Origin: Deroplatys truncata | Taxonomy: Eukaryota > Arthropoda > Insecta > Mantodea > Mantidae | Direction: 5' to 3' | DNA: 64,000 nt | Assembly (NCBI GenBank): GCA_030765065.1 | Contig: CM060983.1 | Location: 44,762,067 to 44,826,066 of the forward strand | Shown here: positions 28,501 to 41,600 of the stretch, piece by piece | Layout of the letters: each line of letters starts with the position of its first letter | How positions within the stretch are numbered: the first letter of the stretch is position 1 | Notes under the pieces: model-generated | The model's input: the letters and a program-made list of their open reading frames with translations, nothing else | Told to the model about the DNA's origin: nothing | Database searches by the model: none | Made by a program: the position numbers and the translations under genes

Positions 28501-31500
28501 CTATTTTAAATGAACATTTCGCGAAACTTAAATGCTTTTTCAAATATTTCTTAGAGGAGATTAAAAGATAAATATTTTTTGAATGTTTAAATACATTTTT
28601 AATTAAAACAATTCACACTCTTGCTATTATTATAAGCTTTTGAAATTTGTCTCAGGTGAGTCCACATTATTAGCCACAAGACTACACAACATGACAACAA
28701 TGTAAGATCAAAAGAAATGCCTTCCAGCTGCTGTTAATTGTGCTTATGGCTTGTTTTTGAAACAGCGAATTATCGGTTACAAAATGGCTCATTTTACTAA
28801 AGCTGAGTATCTTCAAATGCTACTCATTTACAGTGAAACACATCATGATGGGGCAAGAATTTATGAAAAAAGATTTCCAAATAAGACAAGTACCACATCA
28901 TAGAAATCCTTCACTTGGTGGAAAAAAAATCCTGGGAGAAGCAGCCATGTTATAGCTTGCATTAGACTGTTCTGAGAACATTAAAGGCAGAATTGCTATG
29001 CCCTTACCACACTCAGCACATCCAGTATCTCTCTGAAGCAGATTATGCACCAAGGGTAGCATTTTCCAAATGGTTTCTTCAACAAGGACAGGACTTTCCC
29101 CTTAAAATTCTTGCAATGGATGAAGCAACATTTACCAGAAATGGAGTAACTATGATACACACACCTGGGCTTACGAAAATCCACACACAATAAAACAAGA
29201 TTGCTTTCAACACATATTTTCTGTAAATGTTTGGGCAGGAATCATAGGAAACACATTAATCGGTCTGTGGACTCTTCCTCAGTGCCACCTTCTCCAGTTT
29301 CTTCAAGAAACGTTACCAGTTCTGCTTGAGGGTATACCCCTGGCAGTATGAAATGATATGTGGCTGTTACATGATAGTGTACCTCCGCACATATGTAGAG
29401 CCATGTGTGGCCATCTATATAACACTATATAGAACACGGATCGCTCGGAATGGACCAATAAGATGGTCACCAAGGTTGTCAAATCTAAAGCCAATTGGTT
29501 TTTTTTCTTTGGGGCAATATGAAAACTCACATATATGTTACAGAAGTTCCTTATGTGGAAACATTGCAAGAAAAAATACTTAGAGCAGCGGAAGAAATAA
29601 AAAAACAAGCCAGATGTACTTCGTAGAGTGCAGCAGAATTGGAGAAAGCGTTGTGGAACATGTGTGTTGGCTAGGGGTATTCAGTTTGAACAATTTCTCT
29701 ATGCATTAAAAAGGAGTTCTCATGGGTTTTCTGTTCTTGTCTTGCTCTAATTATTCACAGAGTTATTCACAATTATTCTCAAAGAAAGGAAGCACAATCT
29801 TGTAACTTGGGTTTCTCAAGCTTTTATTTACCTTTATAAAAGTGTTCCTGTTAATAATTTGTGTAATATTATAAAAGTGTACTCAGTTCCATATTCTGTA
29901 TGAATTTTAGGTTATGTTACAATCATGTGTAGTTTTCTGTTTATTAGTATACTGGAAATATTTATTTGTTTATTGCCATAGCAGCAGAAGCTGAAGAACT
30001 AAAGTTAACCTGTTGAATGTAAGGTAAACCTGCTGTGTTGCTGTGAATTTACTGTGTTGCAATATAGTGCAAAATAAAATGTTAAGTTTTCTCAAAAACA
30101 GAAAGTTTTATGGAGAAACACTCAAAACAACATGCTCTTTCATAGTTTAAAAGAATGATCATAGGTCACCTTCCACCCTGTATATTCCTCTGTAATTAAT
30201 ATACCTTACAGCTGCATCTGGCAGATCGGAAATGGCAACAATTTTTGAGAGCTGGCGTACATATCTAATTTAGTGTGAAACATAACTTTTGTTTTCTATT
30301 TTGTGATATTAAACAAATCTTGGAACATTATTGTCAGAACTTATGAGGCATAGCTGATAGACCTACTAAACTTTAGCAACAGTTTCTGAACTGTTTCATG
30401 TGTACACATGGATGAAAGTGATGCACAAAGAATTATCCATCCGACATGGTAAGATAAAACATTTTACTAAAAGGAAAACTTACATTTTTCAATTTTTATG
30501 ATGTTGTTGTGACTCAATGTTGCTTATATCTGCTAACATAAACAATTTTCATTTTCACTCGGTAGGTTTTAGTGTGCAGTTTTTATGTGAAAATTTGTTT
30601 ATGCGATACATTTTACTAGCATCCAAACCAAACTTCTTTAAGAAAGCTTTCCAAAATTGTACTGGAAGCTGATACACACTGCTAGTAACCATTAAAGAAA
30701 AAGTTTTGAATGCTACAAGGGACATACTATATTGGTTTACACTTTATTTTTTCCCCACACAATTACACAATTTACAACCTTATTGAAAGATTCATCTTTT
30801 CAATATACTCCTGAACTGTATGCCCTTGCACCATCTGTAGTCTTCAGATCCCCTTTAACTACTTCTTCAGAATGTATTGTAACTATTATCAAACAACAAC
30901 CCTGAGAAGGTCAAGTTGTGGTGTTTGGCAGCATCCAAAGCCCCTATATCAGTGATGTCATTGTTACTCTCCTCCAGGAATTGGTCTCCTACTCTGTTGA
31001 TGTAAGAATTTTTTTCTATGCTTTCCACCCACATATGCATGCTATTCTATGATGTATAATGCTGCCCAAACACTGCCACTGATTGCCTGTGAAACTCTGG
31101 AGAGAGTTCACACCTCTTTCCAGAGAGAACCTACCTTTGATCACTCTCTATCATGTCTGCTCATATTGCCCTTGAGGGGATTTATTTAGATTACAGCCTT
31201 TTATTGTGTTCTTTCACTAAACAACACCACAGTACTAGCCAACATGAATATTGTTGATAATATGGTAGAATATTACAAATAGTAGGGAAAAAATAAAGTG
31301 TAAATCAATACAGTATGCACCTTGTATTTAATTTTATTTAAAAACAAATAAATAAAGCCGCTTTCTTGCACGAATTTGAAAAGTCATGCAAAAGTTAAAA
31401 TTTGCTGAGTAACACAAAACTCTATGCTTCTGCTGTGCGCCATGTGTGGTGTTACATGCAGTGTAGCTTTCATCAACGTTTATATGATACCTGTGAATTA

Positions 31501-34500
31501 ACAATGCACAGAGCAGTTAACTTTTCTAATCACCTGATAAGATCTTTACTGCTTCACAACACTCATTGAGATATTTGTAAGCCGTAAAGTAAAAGTATGT
31601 AGCAAAAGTCTCAGTTTCTTGCAGCAAAAGCAACTTAACATAAACAAAAATTGTGAGAAACGGTTCAGTGCAATATTTCAGTTACGTGAATATAAAAATA
31701 ATCATGTGCCTTAAGGTGAGAAAGGAAAGACCCACACACAAGGGCAGCCACATTCTTCCTAAGCTCACTCAGGCACCAGCTGTAGGGGGATGGTGTGTCA
31801 TGTGGCTGTGAGGGGGGGGACTCACATTGTCGATGATGCAAGGTTGGTATCCTCGTGCTTGAGCTGCCCGTCTAGTGCCAGGCCACGCTTATCCTTGTTA
31901 TTGGCTAAGAGTGGTCGAACAGTATAAACTTTGGAGAGGGTGAATCCGGGCCCTACAGGGCAGCCTGCTCTGGAACCCACACAATATGTTCAGCGATACC
32001 TGTAAACACTTATGGAACTAACAGGCGAGGTTTCTCTTCTTCTTGGTGGCACCAACTATCTTACTACCATTACCAGTCGTTACTAAGTACACACATTCAA
32101 GCAATTTTTTGTTTTATTGCACAGCTGATTGTGATACAACAGCAAACCATGAGTTAACAGTAAATCGTCATTATTTACGAGGTGGGTCAGGATCACCAAC
32201 CTTTTATTTATTTATTTATTTTTTATTGAAGAGTGAATCTTTTCTTGAAAAATATTATTTATAACAAATACAGTACTCATTTAACATGCATCAATTAAAT
32301 GCTTTTACTGAAGTAATCAATCAATTGAAACATTACAGTATAAACTGCATTGAATTATGTTGTTCAGTTCAGCCCTTTACCATTATGGATGGAAACATTA
32401 AAGTCTCCTAGATCTAACAATACTACTAGTTTCCTATACAATATTTGCAACCTTGCTAAAGTGTTTTCTTTTAGGATTACAAATGGCCTTGGGATTTGCA
32501 GGGACATTAATACCCACTATAAATCTTCAAGCCGCTTAGATTTAATTATGCTGTTGAGTTCATGCAATATCGTTGACTCCATCTTTACATGTTTTAATTT
32601 CTTGTTTACTTTCTCTACTATGTATAGTAAGTAGGGGAAGTATTGTATTCCAACCCAAAAATTTGATACCGAGATTTCACCGGAAATACATGTTTTGAGA
32701 CCCCCTGAATCCAAAAAAATCATTTTCGGAAACATGTCCGTGTGTGTGTATGTATGTGTGTGTCTGTGTGTCAGAAACGAGTAGTCGGATAAACACCAAA
32801 CTTGGTATTTAGATTCAGTATCTTCCAGAGACACGACACGAAGGTTTTCAAGAAAATCCCCCCACCCCAGATTACCCTTTACATGGAACATTTTTTGAAA
32901 ATTTTAATTTTCTCAAAAATGGCTCTAACGATTTTGATTAAAATATCATATGTTTAAGATATTTTCATGACAAATGAAATGCATATCTGGAATTTTCTGG
33001 GAATGCCTCCAAAAGTATTCTTCATTGTGAACGACTTTTGCATAACTGGTAAACCATAAGAGATAGATAAACTTTCACTACACAAAAAATGTAGATCACA
33101 TTAAAATACACAATTTATGTCATATACATTTTTTGTTGAGTGAACCATTCTCGAGATACTGCTTGTTATTCCCTTAAATTTTCCAATACTTATACTTTTT
33201 CTCAACTTCGTTATTCATTTTTACTTTCTCTACTACGTATAGTAAGTAGGGGAAGTATTGCATTCCACCCAAAAATTCGATACCGAGATTTCACCGGAAA
33301 TACATGTTTTGAGACCTCCTGAATCCAAAAAAAGCATTTTTGGAAACATGTCCGTGTGTGTGTCTGTGTGTGTGTCTGTGTGTGTGTGTGTCTGTGTGTG
33401 TGTGTCTGTGAACAGCATAACTCAAAAACGAACAGTCGGAGACGCACCAAACTTGGTATTTAGGTTCAGTATCTTCCAGAGATGCGACACGAAGGTTTTC
33501 AAGAAAATCCCCCCACCCCAGACTACCCTTTACATGGAAGATTTTTCGAAAATTTTAATTTTCTCAAAAATGGCTCTAACGATTTTGATGAAAATATCAT
33601 ATGTTTAAGATAATGTCATGAGAAATGAAATGTATATCTCCAATTTTCTGGGAATGTCTCCAAAAGTATTCTTCATTGTGAACGACTTTTGCATAACTGG
33701 TAAACCATAAGAGATAAACAAAATTTTACTACACAAAAAATGTAGATCGCGTTAAAATACACAACTTATGTCATATACATTTCTTTTGTTGAGTGAACCG
33801 TTTTCGAGATATTGCTTGTTATTTCCTTAAATTTTCCAATACTTATACTTTTTCTCAAATACGTTATTCATTTTTTTATGTCCTGACATGCAAAGAGAAT
33901 GGAATGCGCCACATAGCAACCAGCGTTAAAATATTTGACTATCGCTTAAAAGCTACCATATTCCGCTTGCATCTACAAGAAAATTACCAATAAGATTGAC
34001 ATCTCGATATCTCGATTAACATGAAGCATATGGAGAATAGGTGTTTGTAAAAATAGATTGTACAAGAGTAGAGAAAGTCATGTGAGTGTAACACATCAGA
34101 TTTTTTTTATGTTCTGGACATGCAAAGAGAATGGAATACTTCACATAGCAACCAGCTCTTAAAATATTTGACTATTGCTTGAAGTCTAGCAATTCCCCTT
34201 GCATCTACAAGAAAATTAGCAATAAGATTAACATCTCGATATCTCGATTAACATGAAGCATATGCAGAATACGCATTTGTAAAAATAGTTTGTACAAGGG
34301 TAGAGAAAGTCATATGAGTGTAACACATCAGATTTTTGTTCTTAGAGTTACAGTTCTCAAAATTGTTATTATATTTTACACTATAAACAGGCAATGATGA
34401 CAGATGTGGTCAACTGAGGCAGAATTTTAATCAGTAATGCATATGTATTGTTGTAAACATTATGTTACTGTGATAATTTATTGTTCTTCTACACAAGCTG

Positions 34501-37500
34501 TGTATAGGCTGAAGTTAGAAAGGTAGAATCAGACTGAAAAATTTGATGCCAAGTTGGGATTTAAACCACAGATTTTCGGATTTCCATGCCACTGCTCTAA
34601 TCAACTGAGTTAACATGGGAAAATGCTGGCATGACACTAATTTTGTGTACGTAATTTTGTCGTGCCGGCATGTTACCATGGTAGCTCAGTTAGAGCAACA
34701 GAATGGAAAGCTGATGGTCCGTGGTTCACATCCCAGCTATGGCACTGAATTTTTCAGCATGTTTCTCCATTTCATTATGTTGCTAACTCACAGTGCCACC
34801 ATGTATGGCAGTCTGAGAGGAACACAGTAGAATGTAGAGCAATTTCTTTCCTCCTGTGCATCTGTCAGCCTTCCTAAAAGAAAACAACTTCAAGGTATGT
34901 TATCTTGGAATATTTAGATCACCTTAAAACTTTCCAGGTATCTGATGAGAAGATATACAGCATGTGTGAGCGTTTTGTTATAGCAACTCAGTGGTAGAGC
35001 ATCAGCATGAAGGATAAAAATCTGTGGTTAAGGTCCTGGCTAGGTCAATGAACACCAATTTCAGCCTACCCAGCCCATCTTTCCATCATAAAACCCAAAC
35101 AAAGGTATTAGAGGTAGGAGAAAAATAACTGTTTTCCAAATTTTACATTAAAGAGTACATTTAAGTAACCAGTTCTAAAAGTACAATAATGCAAACGAGG
35201 TATGTAATATAATGTGAGGCTTTAAACCGTCCCTATTTCCAAGTTACAACCTAAGGTAACAGCCATTGGAAATCTTCCAACCAATTATATTTAATTAGCT
35301 TATGAGCTCTTGCAAGCACCAATGTGACTGCAAATTACCCGAGATTACATGTTTTGGAACACATAATCATTAGCATCATGGAAACTGATATTTGACAGTT
35401 ACTATGACTATGATGAACATGGATTTTAATATAAATTAAATGAGTAGTAAATCTAATAAGTACAGGGAGAGCCAAAAGACTACAAACCGGTTGTGTGGCA
35501 TTTTTCCTGTCAGTGTCCTCGGCACTCCTTGCCGTCTTCCGCTAACATAGAAAGGCACGGATGAAACTGTACAACATTTTTAAAACTACTTTTAAAGGCT
35601 TTACTTAACAACTTTATGAAAGTGTGTTTGAGAATAGAATTATTAGTAGAGATTTGTGGCCCCCTAGGTCCTCCGACCTAACCTCCTACAATTTCTATCT
35701 CTGGGGTAACTTAAAACAAAGTGTACAAGACAAACCTACACACCCAGAAGAATTAAAACAAAATATCCACCAGGAAATTGCCAGCATTTCTCAATGTGAA
35801 CTACGGCGAGTGATGGATAGTTTCCTAAAGAGCTGCCAAAACTATATAGACGACGGTGGCCAGTTTCAGCATCTCCTTTTAATTTTCTCAAAAACGGCTC
35901 TGACGATTTTGATTAAAATATCATATGTTTAAGATATTTTCATGACAAATGAAATGTATATCTCGAATTTTCTGGGAATGTCTCCAAAAGTATTCTTCAT
36001 TGTGAACGACTTTTGCATAACTGGTAAACCATAAGAGATAAGACAAAATTTTACTACACAAAAATGTAGATCGCGTTAAAATACACAATTTATGTCATAT
36101 ACATTTTTTTTGTGTTGAGGGAACCATTTTCGAGATATTGCTTGTTATTCCCTTAAATTTTGCAATACTTATACTTTTTCTCAAATTCGTTATTCATTTT
36201 TTTTTTTTTTTTTGAGAATGGAATACTCCACATAGCAATCAGCTCTTAAAATATTTGACTATCGCTTAAAGCCAACCAATTCCCCTTGCATCCACAAGAA
36301 AATTAGCAATAAGATTAACATCTCGATATCTGGATTAACATGAAGCATATGGGGAATAAACGTTTGTAAACATAGTTTGTACAAGAGTAGAAAAAGTCAT
36401 GTGAGTGTAACACATCAGATTTTTTTTATGTCCTGGACATGCAAAGAGCGCTTAAAAGATTAGATTTGACTATTGCTTAAAACTACCATATTCCCCTTGC
36501 ATCTACAAGAAAATTAGCAATAGGATTAACATCTTGATTAACATGAAGGATATGGAGAATAAGCATTTGTAAAAATAGTTTGTACAAGAGTAGAGCAAGT
36601 CATGTGAGTGTAACACATCAGATTTTTTTTTGGAATGGAAATGCTCAGAAATGTTGCTGAAAAATAATCATTTTTCCCCCACCTCAAAACACAGTAACAT
36701 AATAGCAATCAATGTATGATATCTGTCCTATCCTGTTCTTCACAGTTTCCATGATAACAACTTATGACTGACTGAATTATAACCACATGTTGCTTTTGTT
36801 TCAACACTGCTATTCATTGAACAAACACTTAGCTTAGTTGTAAGAACAACCTGACCCTTGCATTTTCATCTAATGCATTAATATATTTTGGAATATGTGG
36901 CATTGTGAAGCTTTGCTTTATAAATGCTATGTTCTGCTAACAGAAGTAGGCTGAACACAAAATAAATACTCATCATGTTTGCTGTGTATCACAATCCATA
37001 TGTGGCTTGAAGAATATTCATGAGAGGCTCTGTACGTACAATGATCAATAAAATTGCATACTCACATATTGCTAATTTTAAGGAAGAAAGAATTTTATTT
37101 TCACTGTTCATCGGTAATGACAATTAAAATTGTGAAATTCCTAATAAATATTAATTTTATAATAAGATATGTAGACTCATTACTTTTGAGGCCCCAGACT
37201 ACAATGTCTGTGAAACAAAGCTGTGAGCTTTTGCAAGTTTAATGATATATAACGACGAACTATTTTTTTAAGCTGTGAATACCTGGGAAAGCATTAAAAA
37301 TTTTGTTTAATTCCACAGTGCCCAATGATGCCACTCTCATTTGTGCAAAATGTTTAATTTCAAAACCAATTAAAGTGACCATTGAAATTTGTTCTACCAT
37401 CCTTTAACAGAATTATAAGACCAAAGATATGCAGAATAGTCATTTTATGTTCCCACATTATGAATTTGTGTACAGCTAAAAAGAAGCAATGACCTCTGCA

Positions 37501-38657
37501 GCTATTCAGGTATATCAAAATATTTAAAAAAATCCGAGAGGTTTCATTGGGACCTGTGTTGGGTATCGAAATACATTTAAAATATTATAGCTTTCCAAAC
37601 CAAGTTAAACAATGATATTTCCATTTCGATACTCACTCGCTCTCCACTTCTGCTACTGTGCATTTGTATTGTGCTGTTGAGAACAGGCAAATGTCTGCAA
37701 ACTGCCGGACTGGAAAATACAAATCTCAAATTAACAAGAAAAGCTTTATTCATAAAAATACCCTCTTCAATGAGGATTGAAGATATGGAAAGACAGGAAT
37801 TGGTAGTTTTAATTCAAAAAGATCATTATATGTATATACAGAGATTAAAAGGGAATGGGAAAGAGAAAACTATGTTGATGTTTGTAATAAAATAGCAAGA
37901 GAGGGCTTTGCATGGGCTAGGTCAGGGGTGGTGAGGTTAAAAGGCATAGGAGAAGGAGAAAATGAAGGCAAATGCCCATTATGTAATAGCAAATTTAATA
38001 ATTATTGGCATTTAATGTTAGAATGTGAAGGAACAATGAATATGAGGAAAAAATTGCAAAGAAACAATTGGTCTAGATTACCAAACGATTATAGGTAAAA
38101 GGATGTTAAGAGTTAAATCCAAGGAAAGTTTAATTGAAATAGGAAAATATTTAGGGTAGTGAGAAATAAATGACTGAAAACAATTAGAAATAGCGAATAG
38201 AAAAGAAAATATAGATTGTTGAATCATAAAATCAAATAGGAACCAATAACTCGACAACCATAGTGTTGGATGTTTGCAGGCCCTTAGTAATGCAGCAACT
38301 TAGTGAAACAGAAAATGATATGTAAAGGGTAATGTGTAGAGATAAAATTATGTATTATAGAACTTATATGAGAATTAATTTATGTAACTAACAAAGTGAA
38401 ATAAAATATCTATCTATAAAAATATTACTTTTTGACATTAGATAGGCTCTGTTTGAATCTGCTTAAAGAACAGCTCTGCAATTCAATTTATTCTTTTCTT
38501 TTTAATATGTTCTGATTTTTAATATCATTTTATAATAGTTTTGGGCACTAAAACTGAACAAGCTATCAGTTTTACTCAATCATGTGAATTTTCTTGGAAC
38601 TACAGAAATCAGTTGTTGGCTTTTACCTATATTTTTATTACACCTAATAATGTAATT

Positions 38658-38691
<34 letters not shown>

Positions 38692-41600
38692 TTGGTTATT
38701 AGGTAAGTATCATTCAAAAGAAAGAATGGAGAAACAAAGGAATAACATGGTACATTCAAGTTTGTGACAACAAAGGAAGAATTTTTTTTTTCCTCATTTC
38801 ATTTAGAAATTTTCCTGCAATCCTCTCTAAGGACACAGTAGAATAAGGAGACCATATACTTGCCATAGAATTGTTCTATCCTGTATTTACAGAGAGCCAA
38901 CAGAATTTATATCTACATAGAGTGATCAGGGTCCAGTTTAATAAAAAAAAAAAAAAAAGTCCTTCTTATGCATTTGTTAGGGCTCCAGACAGATTTTTAG
39001 GAGTTCAGTAAATGTCCTTTTAAAGTCACCTTATTATGTGGATTTTCTCATGGTTTTTGAGATTACAAATAGTTTTCCTAAGTCATACACAAGATGATAG
39101 CACTATTGCTTCCTAGAGGTTCTCAACAATTAATGAAGTATTGCATTGTTTCTGTATTTCCTAGTACTTGTGGTATGGTTAATTTGTGCTGAACATGCAC
39201 ACGTATGATTACTGGAGACCAGATGTGCTAAATAACAACTTATGTAATATTGTGACTGTCATATAAAACCTAAGCTGTGTTTCTCACAACCTTGCCCAGA
39301 AGACATGTATTCTTCTGCGCTGCATTTCCTTCCCCTTTCCCCTGGCTGGCTATATATCTTTGAATTGTGACAGACAAGCCATGTGCTGTGCAAGAATAGG
39401 TGATAAAAGCGATATAAACACATTGCTATTGTAGATGCACATGCTTTCATCATTCGAGAGGCAGATTTAAACAAAAGGATCCTCCCAGTTATTTGTTCAT
39501 AAGAATTTACATGATTTCCGAATGCATTAAGTCTGTTACATAAATATATTTAATTCATACGGTTATGAAAATGTAAATTTGACAGTTATCTTTGAATATA
39601 TTAATGTAAATCTCATCTTGCATAATAACCTATTCCATGACAGAGCCAACGAGAGCTGGCTAGTGCACTTGACCAATAAGAGATACAGGGCAAAGTTATA
39701 TGGACCAGACCTTAAATGTAAATAAAAATTTAGTGGTAAACTTGCCACAAAAATCACCTTCTTTTAAGAGATGAAGTAATCAACTTGAAGTGGAATGTAA
39801 AGTAAGCGACATCGGAAGTGTGAACGCAGGAGCAAATGTGAGTTAATTTCATAGTTGCAAACAATTAAAACCCAGCTTTGACAACACCAAAGAACTGTTT
39901 CTAAATGCAAAACCACCAAAATTATCAAGGTTAGCTATATACGAGGCTCACTGAAAACTTTGAGAATGGGCAACAATGAGTTGTGGTATGTCAAAGCAGG
40001 TGTTCATAGCTTTCAAGTTCAGATAGCAAGCCTGTGTGCCCTCCAACAATGTGCAGCATCAGCACTTCTGTATATGTGCATGCAGGTGTTGCTATTCTAT
40101 ATGCTAGGAGAGATCTAAGTGAGAGCATTTCTGTGCTATGCTTTTCAATGACTTTGGAGTTGGTTTAGGGGAGAGAGAATGCCTTGAAAGGCTGCATTGG
40201 GCTTTGGGGATCTTTGTCCTTCAAAATCTATGATTTATTGATGGTTTGCATAGTTAAGAAGAGGAAGAGATTCCCTCCAGATGAAGACTGTGCAGGACAG
40301 CCAGCTACAGCAACAACAAATGAAAGTGTGATGAAAGCAGAGTGCATCTTGCGAGAAGATCATCGTTGCACATATTATCAGATTCAAGAAGCCCTGAATA
40401 TTGGCTCCAGAGCAGCCACCATTCATAAAGAGAAACTTCATACCAAGAAGCTCTGAAGTTGTTGGAACACCCACACTTCATAATGAGTAGAAATTGACAC
40501 GTGTGCAATGGTGCCAGGAAATGATAGGAAAATTTGATGGATGAAGATCCAAAAACATAACATCGTAACACACGATGTAAGCTGGATATACCATTATGAT
40601 CCAAAAACTAAGCGACAGTCATCGATCCAGATCTTCCCAGAAGAGGATCATCCAATAAAAAGTGAGACGTGCAAGAAGTGCTGGCAAGAAGATATGTTCG
40701 TTCTTCTCAGCTAGTGGCTACATTGTGACAATTTCATTGAGGGACAAAACGGTCACAAAATGTCTGCCACAAGTCTTTGATTAACTGAGAACAAAGCACC
40801 CTAAGATTGGTCTGCATGTTGCACCATGACAAAGACTCTGCCCCACAGAAATAACACAATTTCTGTAAGAGTCAAACATTTGTGCCATCCTCCCTACAGT
40901 CCAGATCTGGCCCCATGTGACTTTTTTCCATTTCTCCAGTAACTGCTTACAAAAATATATTTGCACTCTCTCCAAAGAAGAATGACATTTAGGATTTAAA
41001 AAGAGGTTTGAAAGGATGAAACATTGTACAGAATGCAATGGAGAATATCTTGAAAATATGAAATGATCAGATCTAAATTTTTAAAAACTTTTTGGGTTCA
41101 TTCTCAAAACTTTCAGAGTGACCCTCATAAAAGGAAAATGTGTTATTAAGGTTTTCCCACACATCAGTCTTATTTGATTGCATTGTGTTTAAATTATTAC
41201 CAAAAAGAACCATAAACTCAATTACAAAGTTCATAACTAAGTAAATCATAAATCTTAAGCTTACCTGAGACTTTTATTTTTTTTACTGTTCTATTTGAAT
41301 TGTTTGCTATGTGTACATTGACTGCTATGTTTTCTCCATGGTGATACAGCTGTAAAAAAAAAAAAAAGCAAGGGTGAGAAAAAAAATGTGGCAACATGCA
41401 CAAGATAGCTGCAAATATTTTATTTCAATAGCAATGATAACAACTGGTATGAATGTTTAAACTGAGATTGTTCTTGTTTAAGTTTAATGAGTAATTTCAG
41501 TTCTCTCACCTCTTTATCAAGAGATGCTTCTAGATGGAGTTTGTTTGGGCTCATTACAAACTCTTTACTCACTTCCACTGATGGTTGTTCCCCCTGTTTG

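Noticed and set aside
33258..33608. 116-residue plus-strand frame rich in CVSVCV repeats
   Set aside because: Translation of the tgtgtgtctg microsatellite inside a HINE-like copy.
34680..34760. Possible true tRNA gene (gctcagttagagca ... ggttcacatccc)
   Set aside because: The A and B boxes are good, but no acceptor stem pairs and a palindromic partner is present, so a SINE or fold-back is the better reading.
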